A stretch of DNA of 64,000 nucleotides from Calycina herbarum (GCA_001414485.1 LLEY01000006.1:434001-498000), one strand, 5' to 3'. Positions 31,356 through 42,872 are shown, counted from the stretch's first letter. Notes: generated by a model from the sequence alone, not told the origin. Numbers and translations are program-made.

Positions 31356-33573
31356 CGAAAGGCGGGCCGTTGTGAATATCTACAAAAATGCAATCATTTT
31401 GCCTCCGAACAATGGATCTTGGAAACTGCTTGACCTCTGAAGCTCTCTTTTACTAAAGGGATATATACAATACGTTTAAGCTACGTAGGAATTTGGATCA
31501 ATCAACCACTTTAAACAATTATTTTCCAGGAGACCGCCTTTCTTTCGATTTTCGCCGTTGGTATCGCATTGGTCGATAATTACCCTGAACTGCTGTCCAC
31601 ACTCGTACTGATCTACTTGCCACTGGCAGCCAGCTTTGACATCTAGCAAGACCTCGATTCTAACATTAGTAAACTCCGAAGCGTCTAAGGGAGAATCCCA
31701 ATGCATGCTCCGGCTCGTACTAGGTCCAAGTGACACAGCAGAATATGTGGCGCAGAACTTATCGGCTGCGCCAACCATCTGGCTTCGTCTGCTCCATTGA
31801 TGAACACCCCTTATGCATTTTAGCTTTTGCTTATCGCTGAAGTTAGGGGTCGCGAGAACTGGCGGCACTGGGGCTATCGTTGCAGTTGGTATTACAACGA
31901 TCGTAATTGTTGTTGGTGGTGGCATTGCAATGACGGTTGTTGTTGTTCGTGTCGGAGCTGCCGTGGTACTTCCTTCATTTGAGCCACCTCCTCCATTTGA
32001 ACCACCACCTTCATTTGAACCACCTCCTTCAGGCAGTTGAGGTGAACAGAACTCATCATCGTCCTCCCCTTTTTCATCCTCGGGTTCTTCCTCATCAGCG
32101 GGCAAACCAGGAGGCAGCTTCGTGGGCACAGGAGGAGTTGGTATCGGGTTGGTTGGGTTACCGCTGCCGCCTTTTCCGTCCTCTTCGCCACTTAACTTGG
32201 TGGGACAGGAAAGCAATGGAATAAAGCATTCTGGGACTCTGGAAAAAGGTATGCCTTTGCCAATCGTGATTGCTGGAGGCCAATCACGATGCTCCCCACC
32301 AGGCGGCGGAGGATATGGTGGTTGCGTTGGGCGAGAAGTGTGCCATGCATTCAAATTATCAGGGTAGGTGATTGTTGGCCAGACAGTAGTAGTGCTGACC
32401 TTTGGACGGATAGTCTGTTTGGTGTTCCCTCGTTCCTCGGTTAAAACCACCATTTCCAGATTCCAAGAAGTGATTGTAATAGGCGGCTTGGTGATGGTTG
32501 ATGTCCAAGATCCGTCTGATACTGTAACACGCGGAAAGTCGATAGTAGTTGTTACGTTGGGATACGGAGGAAGTACTAATGTACAAGGAAAGAGACATTG
32601 GACTTGTGGATTTGGAGAGTTCCATATCTCAGCATTTATCCAGATAACGTCATCACTGTCTTCGTCATCGCCTTCTCCTTCGCGAAGATCTTGCCCAGCC
32701 GGAATCAAAAATGATTGCAAGAAGGTGGTGTTAGCTGAAATGGTCGTCTCTTGCACCAATTTTTGCCCTGCCGGGATATTCTTTCCGCCACTGTCCAGAA
32801 ATGATTGGGGAACAACGAAGCCAGGTATCAAGGTAATGTCTACAGGAGTTCCAACGCCGGCGGGTATCATAACGGGGCTACCAACGCTGCCACCTGTGCC
32901 ACAACAAGTCAAGGTAATGAGGCGGAAAAAGCTACACCGCTGGCAGATGTCCGGGCCAGGTGCAACGTTTTGCGATCCGCCGTATTGGAGATTGATGATA
33001 TCCGTTGCAACAGGGGCGTTGATGGTAAAGGTTGCTCCAACAGCGACGGTAGTGTGTAGCAAAGGTACAATCGTCGCTAACTCAGGAGAGATATGGGTAT
33101 TACCGTCACCTCCACCGCCGACAGTTGCATCAAAATCAATGGACCATATCATGATTCCACCGATACATCTATCGTTGGCGTAGGCCTCTTTGAGAGCAAA
33201 AGTCTCTCTATCGTCATATCCAACCCAGGAATCGCCTGCATATGTGAAATACTTGACCATGGCTGTTTGATTCAAATAAGGAGTGTGGCCTTCATCGTCA
33301 ATCAGTCGACGAATCTCTCTGTTAGAAAGAACCCCAAGAAAGTTTGTACAAGAACCAGCAGGTCCAGCTTGACTAGGTTGGAAACTACAGCCCATCACAC
33401 CACAGGCAGGATCTGAAAGCTTGTAGGTGCGGCCATAGTAAGCGAGGCCAAAGTTGATTTTCGCAGGATCAACTCCATCAAACCAGAGGGGTTCAAGGTT
33501 GTTGTGTATTTCAGTAATGTCGGTTTGAGGTCGGACTTTGGAGCCGAGTGGGCCTACATCGATATCCCATGGA

Positions 33574-34214
33574 TACGGAGGTCTTTAGCAACAGTTGCGA
33601 CAATAGCTCCCAAAATTTTAAGTGCTTCCCCCAAAATCTCGCCTTATATTCTCTAAAATCTTTAACTTTACTTAACAAGTACCAAACCAATTAAATAGAT
33701 ATTAAATTTTAGACTTTGGATTTACGTTCCTGATAATATAAAGCTTCTTTTAGCTACTTTACTATAGGATTTAGAGGATAAAAGTGTTTTAAGTCCTCTC
33801 TAAAAAGAGTCGAGTCCTCCGATTGTACGCCGAGTTATATAATAGACACTCTTTATCTTAAAGTTTTATATTTTATGTTTAATTATTAAGTAGAGACTAG
33901 TATAGTCTCTCTCTTAGATATATCTTAAACAAAGTTTTTTCTTTATATTTTTTTTTATAGAGTGTATAGCTCACGTGTAGCTTAGTCAGCAGATTTTTCT
34001 ATAAAAAAAAATATTATAAGGCTATGTTTAGTAGAATATTCTAATAAGAGCCTTACTATAAGTATTACTAATTATAATACTTTAAGTAAGAATATTTAAT
34101 ATTTTAATTAAATTTGTTATTTAGTTGAGGTAGGCAGATATCGCTAAAATTTTAGGGGAAGCACTTGAAATTTTGGGGGAGCTATTGTCGCAACTGTTGC
34201 TAACGACCTCCATA
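33574..34214. mobile_element. Non-autonomous TIR element (641 bp) in the chitinase exon
   Basis: The ends are inverted copies of TATGGAGGTCGTTAGCAACA (TACGGAGGTCTTTAGCAACA on the left), continuing through 'gttgcgacaatagctccc' to 'aagtgcttcccc', about 60 bp. The direct duplication CATGGA occurs at 33568-33573 and 34215-34220. Removing the element and one duplication restores the chitinase codons for H-G-P-W-D-I-D-V-G. The interior is AT-rich with no reading frame. The superfamily is unclear because a 6-bp duplication is not typical of the common families. Confidence 0.8.
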
Positions 34215-34633
34215 CATGGACCATGCAAATCGTATGACATGAAGCCATGAAATCAACATATTGTTGCATCGCTGCTGGTTTGAAGCCGCGAAGATAACAA
34301 TAATCCGGAGCAAGAGTCAAGCTGAGACCAAATTTGGTTCCGAACGTGGCTCTTAATTCTTTAACCAAAAGCACCAGGCTATCGGCATCATCATGTTTGC
34401 CTCCTCGCGTTGATTCCGCGGGGTATTCCCAGTTCAGATCAGCGCCCTGAAAGCCATAAGTCTCCATAAACGAGATTAATGAGGCAATGAAGGTAGCCCT
34501 ATTTGCAGATGTTGAGACCATGTCACTCCACGCAGTCTCAGTCGGGCCGGGATCGTTGAAAGACCACTATTATTGGGTTAGCATGTCTCTGAACACAAGT
34601 CACATTTCTTATGAATTGTTTGTAGGGCTTGAT

Positions 34634-34769
34634 AAAGCGGCAGTAAATAAATCACCAATTGTTCGTACCTTCCAAGTGCTTAGGTTAATTTACTGCAATT
34701 ACCCTGGAAAGTTGGAACAACGAGGGCTAGGTAGGCAGGTACGAACCTGATGGATTTACTGCCACTTTT
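34634..34769. mobile_element. MITE with GGCAGTAAAT inverted repeats, copy 2, inside a chitinase intron
   Basis: The left end aaagcggcagtaaat and the right end atttactgccacttt are inverted copies. It is about 136 bp and shares its right half with the copy at 28403-28598. It lies in a GT-AG intron of the chitinase (minus strand). The exons on either side join to 'AVGG-WSFNDPGPTETAW', and the intron ends in CTAAC...TAG. The insertion makes that intron about 290 bp without touching the coding sequence. Confidence 0.75.
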
Positions 34770-36982
34770 GATGTCCATCGAGAAGCTAGTACTTCCGGTA
34801 TCATCGTGCTTGTGGTAGATTGTAGAAAGGGTATATAGATCCAGGGGTCACCTACTCCGCCAACGGCAATCCAGGTTTGCAAACCATTCCTCTTCAGCGC
34901 GTTAAACTCGCCGTACAGTTTCACATCTCCTTCATTCATTGGCATCATCGCAAAAGTCTGCGGATGAAAGAAAGCGAATGAGTAGAACAAATGTGAGAGT
35001 GCTCGTGTGTTTATCTAGCTCGGTGAGACCTTGTCACAAAGCCGGTCCCGCGTGTTCCAGCCCTGATAATAACCGACTCTTCGACCGCTTGATGTTCCGA
35101 GGGTTTTGCCGCAACTTGGAGTTGCAGCAATTGCACAAGATCCGTATCCTTGCTGGCATGGAGTTAAGCTAATTTGCGGCTCAGGGTCATTGCAATGAAC
35201 ATCCTTGGTCCCACACCAGCCCTAATAGGAGCGGCGGAGTTTCAGGCCGCACCCCGTCTTGCCATCAATTGAGTCAATCCCACACATTGCTTTGCCATCA
35301 TGGTTGGAAAGACAAGTAGCGTCACAGTTCCCCTCCTTGAAGCCACATTTGCCGTCGGAATTGCAGCAACTCCCATCCAAACAAGGCTGGCTCGCACTAT
35401 ATTGGACTGGCCCCTCGCATTTGGTGAGTGGTGTATAAGGGGTGATGGCCGAAATGGCGCGCGGTCCAATATTCCGGGGCAATTTAATATCTCGACTTCC
35501 TACAGAGAGGCTGTTGTTGGTTGAATTGTCTGTGACTCTAGTGTTTCCACGAATATAGCTCTCGCTAAGTTCCAAAATATTAAAGTGCCCCTTGGTGGGC
35601 TGTCGCTGTGTTTGCAGTCTGCTGGAGGCAAGAGCTGGATCTACATTAGATGCCGTGATATTCCAAGGTTGCAAAATAGCCGCGGAAGAGTGATTTGAAA
35701 TCTGTGTAGACAGGGTAGTGGAGGCGTTGATATGAGTCGAATTCATTGCGGAAAAACTTTCAGTGAGGATTGGTATGAGAATCGGAAGTGAGGTGTTGTC
35801 GCCCAAGGAAATTTCGGTTGCAACGAGGCCAAGAGCTTCGCTGTCGTCCAGACGTAGTGTGGCTACCCAATCAAGAAACTTTTGCCTGGATTCTTTGGTC
35901 CTCGGTGCTCGTAAGCCAACGCCAACGGCGGGAGTGCGCACTGCCTTAAGTACGGTTTCGATCCCTGCGGCATCCCACTAAAATAATTTGAGGTTACTGA
36001 TTGTTTATACTTCTCTTCTCATGAGAATTTTGATTTCGACTTACGGCAAGTATGCGGGCGGGCGGGAGTAAGGGGTTGTTAGCCATTCGGAATTGAAATT
36101 CTATCACTTGTGCATCCGTTGGGACAATGCCTCCAAGAACACCCCTGGCAAGAGCTATCAAGCGAAACCCGAGCCTGCCGTGAGAACCGCCGGGCCAATT
36201 CTGCTCTGATGTGACCCCCCCGGGGCAGCCATTAAACCTCATGGGTGCACATCGAGCAAACCCCTTTTCGCCCTCGCCACCCTCGCCACCCTCGATTCCA
36301 CCGCCACCCTGAACCCACGTCGCGGGAGGAAACTCATCAGAGCTGTAATAGCGACCTGATGAGACCGCATTGCCCTGGTCGTCTAGCTTCTGGGAAATCT
36401 CGTTTGATATAGTACCAACCTGCAAGCGGGTGAGAAGCCAAGGACCAGGTCTGTTCCCAGGGCCTCCCACTTCTGGACACGTGTGGTGATTTTTCCAGGT
36501 TCTGGGACCAGTGGTATGACACGTGATATCTCGTCGATCCGCCGCTCGTGCAGATTTAAGGTCATAATGGAATGTTAAACGGTTCTGGGCACCGCTTCCA
36601 ACCGCGGACAACAAGTAAGTATTGGCATTCTGACAGATAGCTGGCATATAATAACAATCGTACTCCAGAAAAACAACACTGGGGTCAAGATTGACTACTG
36701 GAACTAGAGGGTCGTTTATGGTGGGTCCTATTATAGTCTTGGGGTTAGTGTCTGATGCAGCTTTGATAATATATGGGAAGCAGAAGGTTTGAATGGCGCG
36801 AGAATCTCTGGGCTATAAAGTGCTTTGCACGGAGAAGTCGAGTACTTACTCCAGGATTGTACTTTAACTTCATTCGCCGTTGGCCATTCCGTTCTCTGAA
36901 TCCATTGACAATGAGCCCCTGTGATGATTTCAGTGAGTCCAAAGAGCCAGAGCATGGCAGTGTTTAGTAGTGAGAGCCTCAT

Positions 36983-38241
36983 GATACTGGTTTGAAGAAG
37001 TTAGCTCTACCTCAAATTTACATTTGAATTTTACGCACCTTCCGAAGGCTAGATGTCTGGTACCCTTGAGAGTTGGGTGGATAGTAGTGACTCTTGTGGT
37101 AGTCAGCTTGGAATAGAGAAACTACAAGAGAAAGAAGGAGAGCACTCACGAGTATGTAAACCCTTGGGAAGAGGTTGTGTAAAGAAGTGCAAGAGGCCAT
37201 GCTTATAATAGCTTCATACAAAAAAGCGCCTCAAACTATGTCGCAGCTCAACAACTGATACATTCCACCACAATGTAAGAAGCCGCCCCACGTCGTCAAG
37301 GAGACTTCTCGGCCGCTTGGCTTACAAGCCTATATGACCCGTACCTGGAACTTCTGCAAGATGTATATGCATGATCGAAGAACCAACACTCACTTCATTT
37401 CAGAATATCGATTTTCATCCACTTTAAAGCACTCTCCGTAAGAACCATACCTAGTACTTCGTATTAATTTGCGCAACGTTTGGCGCGGATGCAACTACAC
37501 CGAGTAGGAGCCAAGTCATGGCTGCCGAATCTCTGAGATGAATAGTTCTATTTGCGCGGTGCAAAAGATATTGATGTGAGGTGAAAAAAACATTGCGGAG
37601 ACCTCGGTTGGCGGCTGCACGGCCCAACTCAGTGCGCCCAGAGCCGCAAATGGCACTCTGCGACAGTCTGTATTCAAAACTTCCGATTGGTCAAAATGTA
37701 CGTAAAAAGTCCTGTACTTCGTATTCCAATGGGGCTTTCCTCGTTTGTTCTTGTAAGACCCCGGAGAAAGCACCAACCAAGTGGAGTCTAAAAAACAAGC
37801 TATCAGCACAGGGCGGGGTAAGGTTGCACTCGGCGAGTGTTGACTCTTTGCCTATTCCATTTCGGGCCCTCGTACTCGTGATTGTTCATGCTATACCGAA
37901 GGATAAGTAGAACCTCCTCCCTCTTTTGGTTTTTATTGCTCTATGCTAAGAGAATATACCTTGAGGTGCGACCGGATTCTCGGGTTTCTTGCAAGGTCGC
38001 TGTGAGCCGAGATATAAACCACCATAATCCAATTTAGATGAAGTCCTTGGTCTTGATTATTTCAAGAAAATGAACCACCTGGGAAAATGTCGAGGTCTGT
38101 CTTTTCTCAAGTCCCTTGAATTCATTTCATATTCTAGCCTGTTTTATTCTGCTTGTTTTTATACAACATTTCTCAAATTCTTCTTCTTCTATTTCTGCTT
38201 CGTTGAAAGTCTACAGCTGGAAAATCACCCAACGCTTCAAA
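36983..38241. promoter_or_regulatory. Divergent promoter region of the chitinase/LysM pair
   Basis: About 1.26 kb separates the two divergent start codons and probably holds both promoters. A short minus-strand frame (37018-37221) begins with a hydrophobic stretch but lacks further support. Another pair at 37516-37910 overlaps on opposite strands and looks like chance. No specific binding site can be named from sequence alone. Confidence 0.4.
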
Positions 38242-40851
38242 ATGGTTTCAAAATTTTTCAAAATTTTTCAGAGGCTTTCAATTGCGACTATAATCTTATC
38301 AACAATTGTGAGCGGAGAAATTGGAGATGTTGTATGCCACTACACGACGGTCTCCCCGTCGGTTGTCAATTACTACACTTGCTTCGAACTCGCTTCGAAG
38401 TACGAGATTACAGTTGAAAAATTCTTCTTGCTCAATCCCTCCCTAGACGTGGACTGTGATACTATCAAACCACAAACAGAGTATTGTGTTAGAGGGTGTA
38501 AGTTAACTTGGTTCTCACACCTCCCTGTTTTAGTACTGACCACCGATAGTCCTGGAGTATGCCCAATCCCAAGATGGAACTTGTGGGCCGACAAATGGAA
38601 ATACCTTCTGTGGTGGTACTGAAAAGCAATGTTGTAATGGAGAGACTTGGAAGTGTGGGGGTACCGCGTATGTTCAATTCCATCCTTTGAAGCAAAAGAG
38701 CTTTCCTCAAGGCACACCTGTCTTGGAAAGTAATTCTCAACAAGTCTAGGATAATTAAATTCATTATCCGAGAACGCTTAGACGAACCGGGAAAAACACT
38801 GCTCGATTCTTCTAAGTACTCTCGTATAATGGGTGAAATTGTTTCAGAATGTGGAGGGCAATAGAGGGAGGGTGCACGTAAAGCTCGGGATTTTTACATG
38901 CTTATGACTAACATGTTGACAGAGAAGATTGCGCACCAGGTACCTGTTTCTAGCGTAATCACAAAATACTCTGCTACTCACAACTACTCGAGTAGTACTC
39001 AAGAGTAGTAGAGTAGAGTATGAGTAGCGGGTCGGTTGAGTAGAGTAGAGTAGTGACTTAAGACTACTCGAGTAGTCTTGAGTAGTCTTAGTAATATTTA
39101 TATATTTGCATTTATAAGGCTTATAAGGCTTATAAAGCTTATTATTAGTAAGATTAGTAGTTACATATAATAAAAAATTCTTTTTATCATTATATAATTA
39201 ATAGCTAAATTATTAAGACTATTATTAAAGAAGTTACGTAGTAGACAGAAGTAGAAAGAAGATCTCGCTTAAGCTCCCGGGCAGCTCCGGAACGCCATTC
39301 CGACGCCACACCGACCCACCGGCCCGGACCGGCCCGATTTGGCCCGCACTACTCCACTACTCTTGAGTAGTACTCTAGAGTTTATGTGTAGAGTAGAGTA
39401 GTACTTAAAATTACTTGAGTAGAGTAGAGTAGGGGTCACTACTCTACTCTACTCTACTCATTTAATACGCTGCCTGTTTCTCTGGCGCTTGCATGGGTTT
39501 TCCAGCTGTGTACTCAATGGATTGGAAATGTGGACCTAAGAATGGCGATTTGATATGTGGAGGTATATGGGGTCCCTGCTGCAACTTTGAAGGTGTTTGC
39601 GGAACTGGAGATGGCTTCTGCAATGCTGGTTCTTGCGAGTCCGGAGACTGCATACATCCACCTGCGCCTAATGCAACCCAAGCTCTTCCATGGCAAACTG
39701 GAAATACCCCAGATGGAACCTGCGAAGGAACTAATGGATACACATGTGATGTCATCTATGGAAACTGTTGCAGCAAGGATGGTCTTTGTGGCTCGTTCCC
39801 CGCAGATTGCGGGACTGGATGGTGAGCAAACTCCCAGTGATACTTCCATTGAGCCCTCGGTCAATCAAGCTCTTCTAGTCAACCAGCATTTGGTATGTGT
39901 CAAGTAAAAGTCACAACTTCGGTTCCAATACCATCTGCTACCGCCATTCCTGGCGGTCTCTCCCCAGATGGGAGATGCGGAAGCACTTGGAAATATCAGT
40001 GCAAAGGAACCAGCTATGGTGATTGCTGCAGTCTAGCGGGATATTGCGGTACCACTCCAAGTCATTGTGCTGGTGGTTGCCAGCCAACCTTTGGAACCTG
40101 CTCTTCCACTTCAAATCTCTCGCCTGATGGCACATGTGGAGGAACCAACAAGTACGAATGTGTTGGGACTAGTTTCGGAGACTGTTGTAGCTCGTCTGGA
40201 TATTGCGGAAGCACTAGAGGCCACTGTGAAGCTGGGTGCCAAAGCACATTCAGTACTTGCACTTCTGGTCCAGTGACATCTCCGGACGGCAGTTGTGGCG
40301 GTACAAACAAGTTTCAGTGCTCTGGCTCATCACTTGGAAACTGCTGTGGAGCTTCAGGATACTGTGGGGGGACGACAGGTCATTGCGGGGCAGGATGTCA
40401 ATCTACTTTCGGAACTTGCACTTTAGGAGACAAGACATCGCCGGATGGAACTTGTGGCGGAACTAATGGATATGCATGTACTAACTCGGGGTTTGGAAAT
40501 TGCTGCAGTTCTGGTGGTTATTGCGGGTCGACAGTAACTCACTGTGCTCAGGATGGTAAGATATAATGGTGGTCACCGAACGAGTATTGGTTACTAATGG
40601 TCTTTAGTCAAACCCCCTTCTCAAGTGAGTGCTTAATAGGCACCATCCCATCCCTCGATGGTTCTTGTGGGGCAAACAACGGCGGACTTACATGCACTGG
40701 GGTACCTTTCAATGGGTATTGCTGCTCGGGTGGTGGATATTGCGGAACAACTTCAGATCATTGCAGCTCCGGATGGTAAGACCTTGATTCTACACTTCCA
40801 ACATACGCTAATGAAATTTCTAGTCAACTTGGGTTTGGAAACTGTACGTAG
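38242..40851 (+). pseudogene. Secreted LysM plus eight-module CBM18 (chitin-binding) protein, broken
   Basis: The ATG at 38242 begins a signal peptide, then a LysM domain ('YYTCFELASKYEITVEKFFL', 'LNPSLDVDC', 'EYCVRG'). Introns at 38498-38549 and 38668-38922 splice in frame into the first hevein-type module ('QDGTCGPTNGNTFCGG', 'CAPGTC'). Seven more CBM18 modules follow to 40851, mostly 'SPDGTCGGTNKYEC...CCSSSGYCGST..HC.AGCQSTF'. Introns at 39822-39878, 40556-40607 and 40776-40823 each split the Cys codon TG|T of 'GCQ'. LysM and CBM18 bind chitin and its oligomers. Such proteins sit beside subgroup-C chitinases in other fungi (for example Trichoderma), which fits the divergent GH18 neighbour. 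A 522-bp hAT MITE lies in the coding sequence after 'GTCF' (38951-39472), and one base is missing before the 40556 intron. The copy is therefore non-functional, though otherwise well preserved. Confidence 0.85.
38951..39472. mobile_element. hAT-type MITE with GAGTA pentamer arrays
   Basis: An 8-bp duplication CCTGTTTC occurs at 38943-38950 and 39473-39480, and removing the insert restores the reading frame of the chitin-binding gene. The ends are TAGCGTAA and its inverted partner CAGCGTAT. Both subterminal regions are packed with GAGTA/TACTC pentamers and the palindrome ACTACTCGAGTAGT. The core has CTCGCTTAAGCTCCCGG and a CG-rich 'cggcccggaccggcccg'. There is no coding capacity. 8-bp duplications and subterminal short-repeat arrays fit hAT elements. 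Confidence 0.85.
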
Positions 40852-41353
40852 TTTGCGAAGGTGGAAAAGTGTGAAAACTTAATCCAATGTTTATTCAAAG
40901 ATTTTAGAATTTGTCCGCAAGGGTAAAGTTGCACAAGAAATACTAGAACAATTACCTCAATCATTCAAAAAGACCCAATTCAACGAAGAATCTCATCAAT
41001 CTAATGGAGACTTTTGGGATAATGCCATTTTACATAGATGTGACTAGAACGATGAGCGAGACTCTACGGCCGAATCATCGGATTTTGGTACCATCTAGTG
41101 CGCACCATCTCCCACCTTCTCAAAAGAAAATCGCAAAAACACAACAAAAATACAGAAAGGTCTATCGGCCACTAAATGATCACCATATCTAAGCTTGCAG
41201 GATTTTAAATTGTGGTGGCGGTTCGATTCAAGATTTGCCGATGTATCTCATGTACTGAAATCCGACGATCGAGCCGTACACGTAAAGTGAGATTCTGATA
41301 GTCCCCCATAAGAATACTCCCAATCTCACAGTCAAAACCAACTCGGCTCTATC
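40852..41353. other. Intergenic between convergent genes, no gene seen
   Basis: This space lies between the stop of the CBM18 gene and the 3' end of the CBM1 gene. A short frame at 41004-41192 shows no recognisable domain. Confidence 0.5.
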
Positions 41354-42448
41354 TTATCCATTCGCCGTTTTGTCGTTATAGTAGTGGATCTAGACAACAG
41401 TTAGCACGAGTCCAACTACGATCAACTCTTCCCTAAGATCCAGTTTCTCTGCGCTGTTCAAGAAACGCTTCCTCACTTCACCCCCTCCCACAGCTTCCTA
41501 TCCCTTCAAGTCTTCCACCAAAACTTAAAGAACATACCGTCTGATCAGCACACCCCGCAGGCGTCATATACCCATAAGCCCCCAAATTAACCCAAAGACT
41601 CTGACTCCCACAAACCAACCAAGCACTCAAATTCTGTCTCGCAACCTCCGGCGTACTCCATTGCAGCGCATCACCACTCCAATTGAAAGTCCCATAAGAA
41701 TTCTTCTCAGCTTTAAAACTAACCGCCAACTTCACAGCTCCATCAGTGAACTTCTCAACAGTTGCATAAAGCAATGAAGTTGTCGCGGAAGACGGGGAAG
41801 AAGCAAGTTGCACAAGCTGACCATCGACAACCTGGAATTGTCCGGCTGTGGTGTAGGAGTCTAGGATTGCGGTTCCGGGGACGTATTGAGGTTTTGTTTG
41901 GAGGTAATTATGGAAATTTGGAGATGCGACTGCGCGAATCCAGTAATATCCCGATTGTAGAGTTGTTCCTGGACCACCTGTTGCTAGACCACCACCTGTT
42001 GTTGTGCTTGTGGGTGCTTCGCCGCCTGGGAGTGTTGGTTGCGGGTCGGGAACTGGGACGGGGTCGCTGCCGGGGATGCATTGGGAATAATCTTGGAAAG
42101 GGTTAGTTCTCAAGTTCGAGGGGATGAGGGAGGGAGGGTGGTGGGGAGGGTTTTTTACATTCTCTGGAAATTGGTTAGCGGGTTGATTGAGGGGGAAAGG
42201 GGGGAACATAAACGTACCCGCTAGCGACACATGTAAAACCAGAAACACAGGTCGTTGCGCCTGTCCAAGTTTTTCCACCACCTAGAGGTCAATTAACTCT
42301 TGCCCTCAACTTTTCAACTTTTCACACCTCGTTGCTATTCCCCCCAGGAGGAAGAAAACTCACACTGAGCATAAGCAGGTTGCTGAGCACCCACGAATGC
42401 CACCACGCTCGCCAACCCCAAAGTAACAAATGTAGAAACCCCAACCAT
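41354..42448 (-). CDS. Secreted CBM1 (cellulose-binding) protein with conserved C-terminal domain
   Basis: The proposed structure is four exons: 42448-42364, 42281-42218, 42108-41538 and 41389-41354 (756 bp, 251 residues). All junctions are GT-AG and keep the frame. The signal peptide (MVGVSTFVTLGLASVVAFVG) is followed by a fungal CBM1 across the first two introns ('QPAYAQCGGKTWTGATTC', 'GFTCVASG', 'DYSQCIPGS'). Next come a Thr/Gly-rich linker and a domain common in secreted ascomycete proteins ('YYWIRAVASPNFHNYLQTKP', 'AGQFQVVDGQLVQL', 'YGTFNWSGDALQWS', 'LGAYGYMTPAGCADQT'). The last exon gives 'IHYYNDKTANG'. CBM1 binds cellulose in plant cell walls. The C-terminal domain has no known catalytic residues, so the role is probably wall or substrate binding. 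It appears intact. Confidence 0.85.
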
Positions 42449-42872
42449 TGTGCAAAAATATATAAAGGAACTTGAGTGGAATTGCCTCTTTCAAACTCTG
42501 GGGGAACAGAGAATTATAAAAGAACATCTGGCCAACCAGCTTCACGGACCGATATCACCGGAAGAACATTTTGGCAAATTGAAAGGAAGTGGATTCCGCG
42601 TAACATGTGACCAGAATTGGACATGAATATCAGGCTGAAGTCACTTTTCGGAACGAGTCCCTGACTTGAAGAAAGTAGCAAACGTCAATATTTTAAAGTG
42701 GTTCGCAAAATTGGTTTGATTGCTCGGGGGAACTTGGTAATATCATTTCGCTAAATCAGATATATGTAGTACGTTGACAAGGGTGAGAAAGGGGAATCAA
42801 AAAGTGGCATAAATTACTAGGGGCGTTGAGTGTGGCTAAATTTGTTTGTCTTCCCAATAGCTTTATTATCAC
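42449..42872. promoter_or_regulatory. Intergenic upstream of the CBM1 gene
   Basis: About 420 bp lie between the kinase 3' end and the CBM1 start. It probably holds the CBM1 promoter. No specific site was recognised. Confidence 0.35.

Larger units (their letters stand above)
31476..36982 (-). pseudogene. Killer-toxin-like GH18 chitinase (subgroup C) with NucA/NucB-like region, broken
   Basis: From the 5' end at 36982 the order is as follows. A signal peptide (MRLSLLNTAMLWLFGLTEII...) comes first. Next is a region matching fungal NucA/NucB-type nuclease domains ('DPSVVFLEYDCYYM', 'SSDEFPPATWVQGG', 'RCAPMRFNGCPGG', about 36700-36050), then hevein-type chitin-binding repeats (about 35450-35180). 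The GH18 barrel follows ('GRRVGYYQGWNTRDRLCD', 'GADLNWEYPAES', 'INFGLAYYGRTYKLSDPACG', 'GGIMIWSIDFD'). A Thr/Pro/Gly-rich tail with a Cys-rich end closes it (31476-33100). GH18 of this group hydrolyses chitin. Lesions are TAG stops at 35222 and 35015, two hevein Cys changed to Arg just before the first stop, an 8-bp duplication frameshift near 34240, the transposon at 33574-34214, DxD read as DLN before the catalytic Glu, and the nuclease 'CDEFP' read as SDEFP. Several introns are intact, one holding a MITE. Confidence 0.85.

Noticed and set aside
32368..33183. Plus-strand 271-residue open frame inside the chitinase
   Set aside because: It is a shadow of the long minus-strand chitinase tail, with a low-complexity product.
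37018..37221. Minus-strand 67-residue frame with a hydrophobic start
   Set aside because: It could be mistaken for a secreted peptide, but it lies in the leader of the chitinase gene, has no cysteine pattern and no support.
37516..37910. Overlapping frames of about 100 residues on both strands
   Set aside because: Neither has a recognisable motif, and mutual overlap suggests chance openness.
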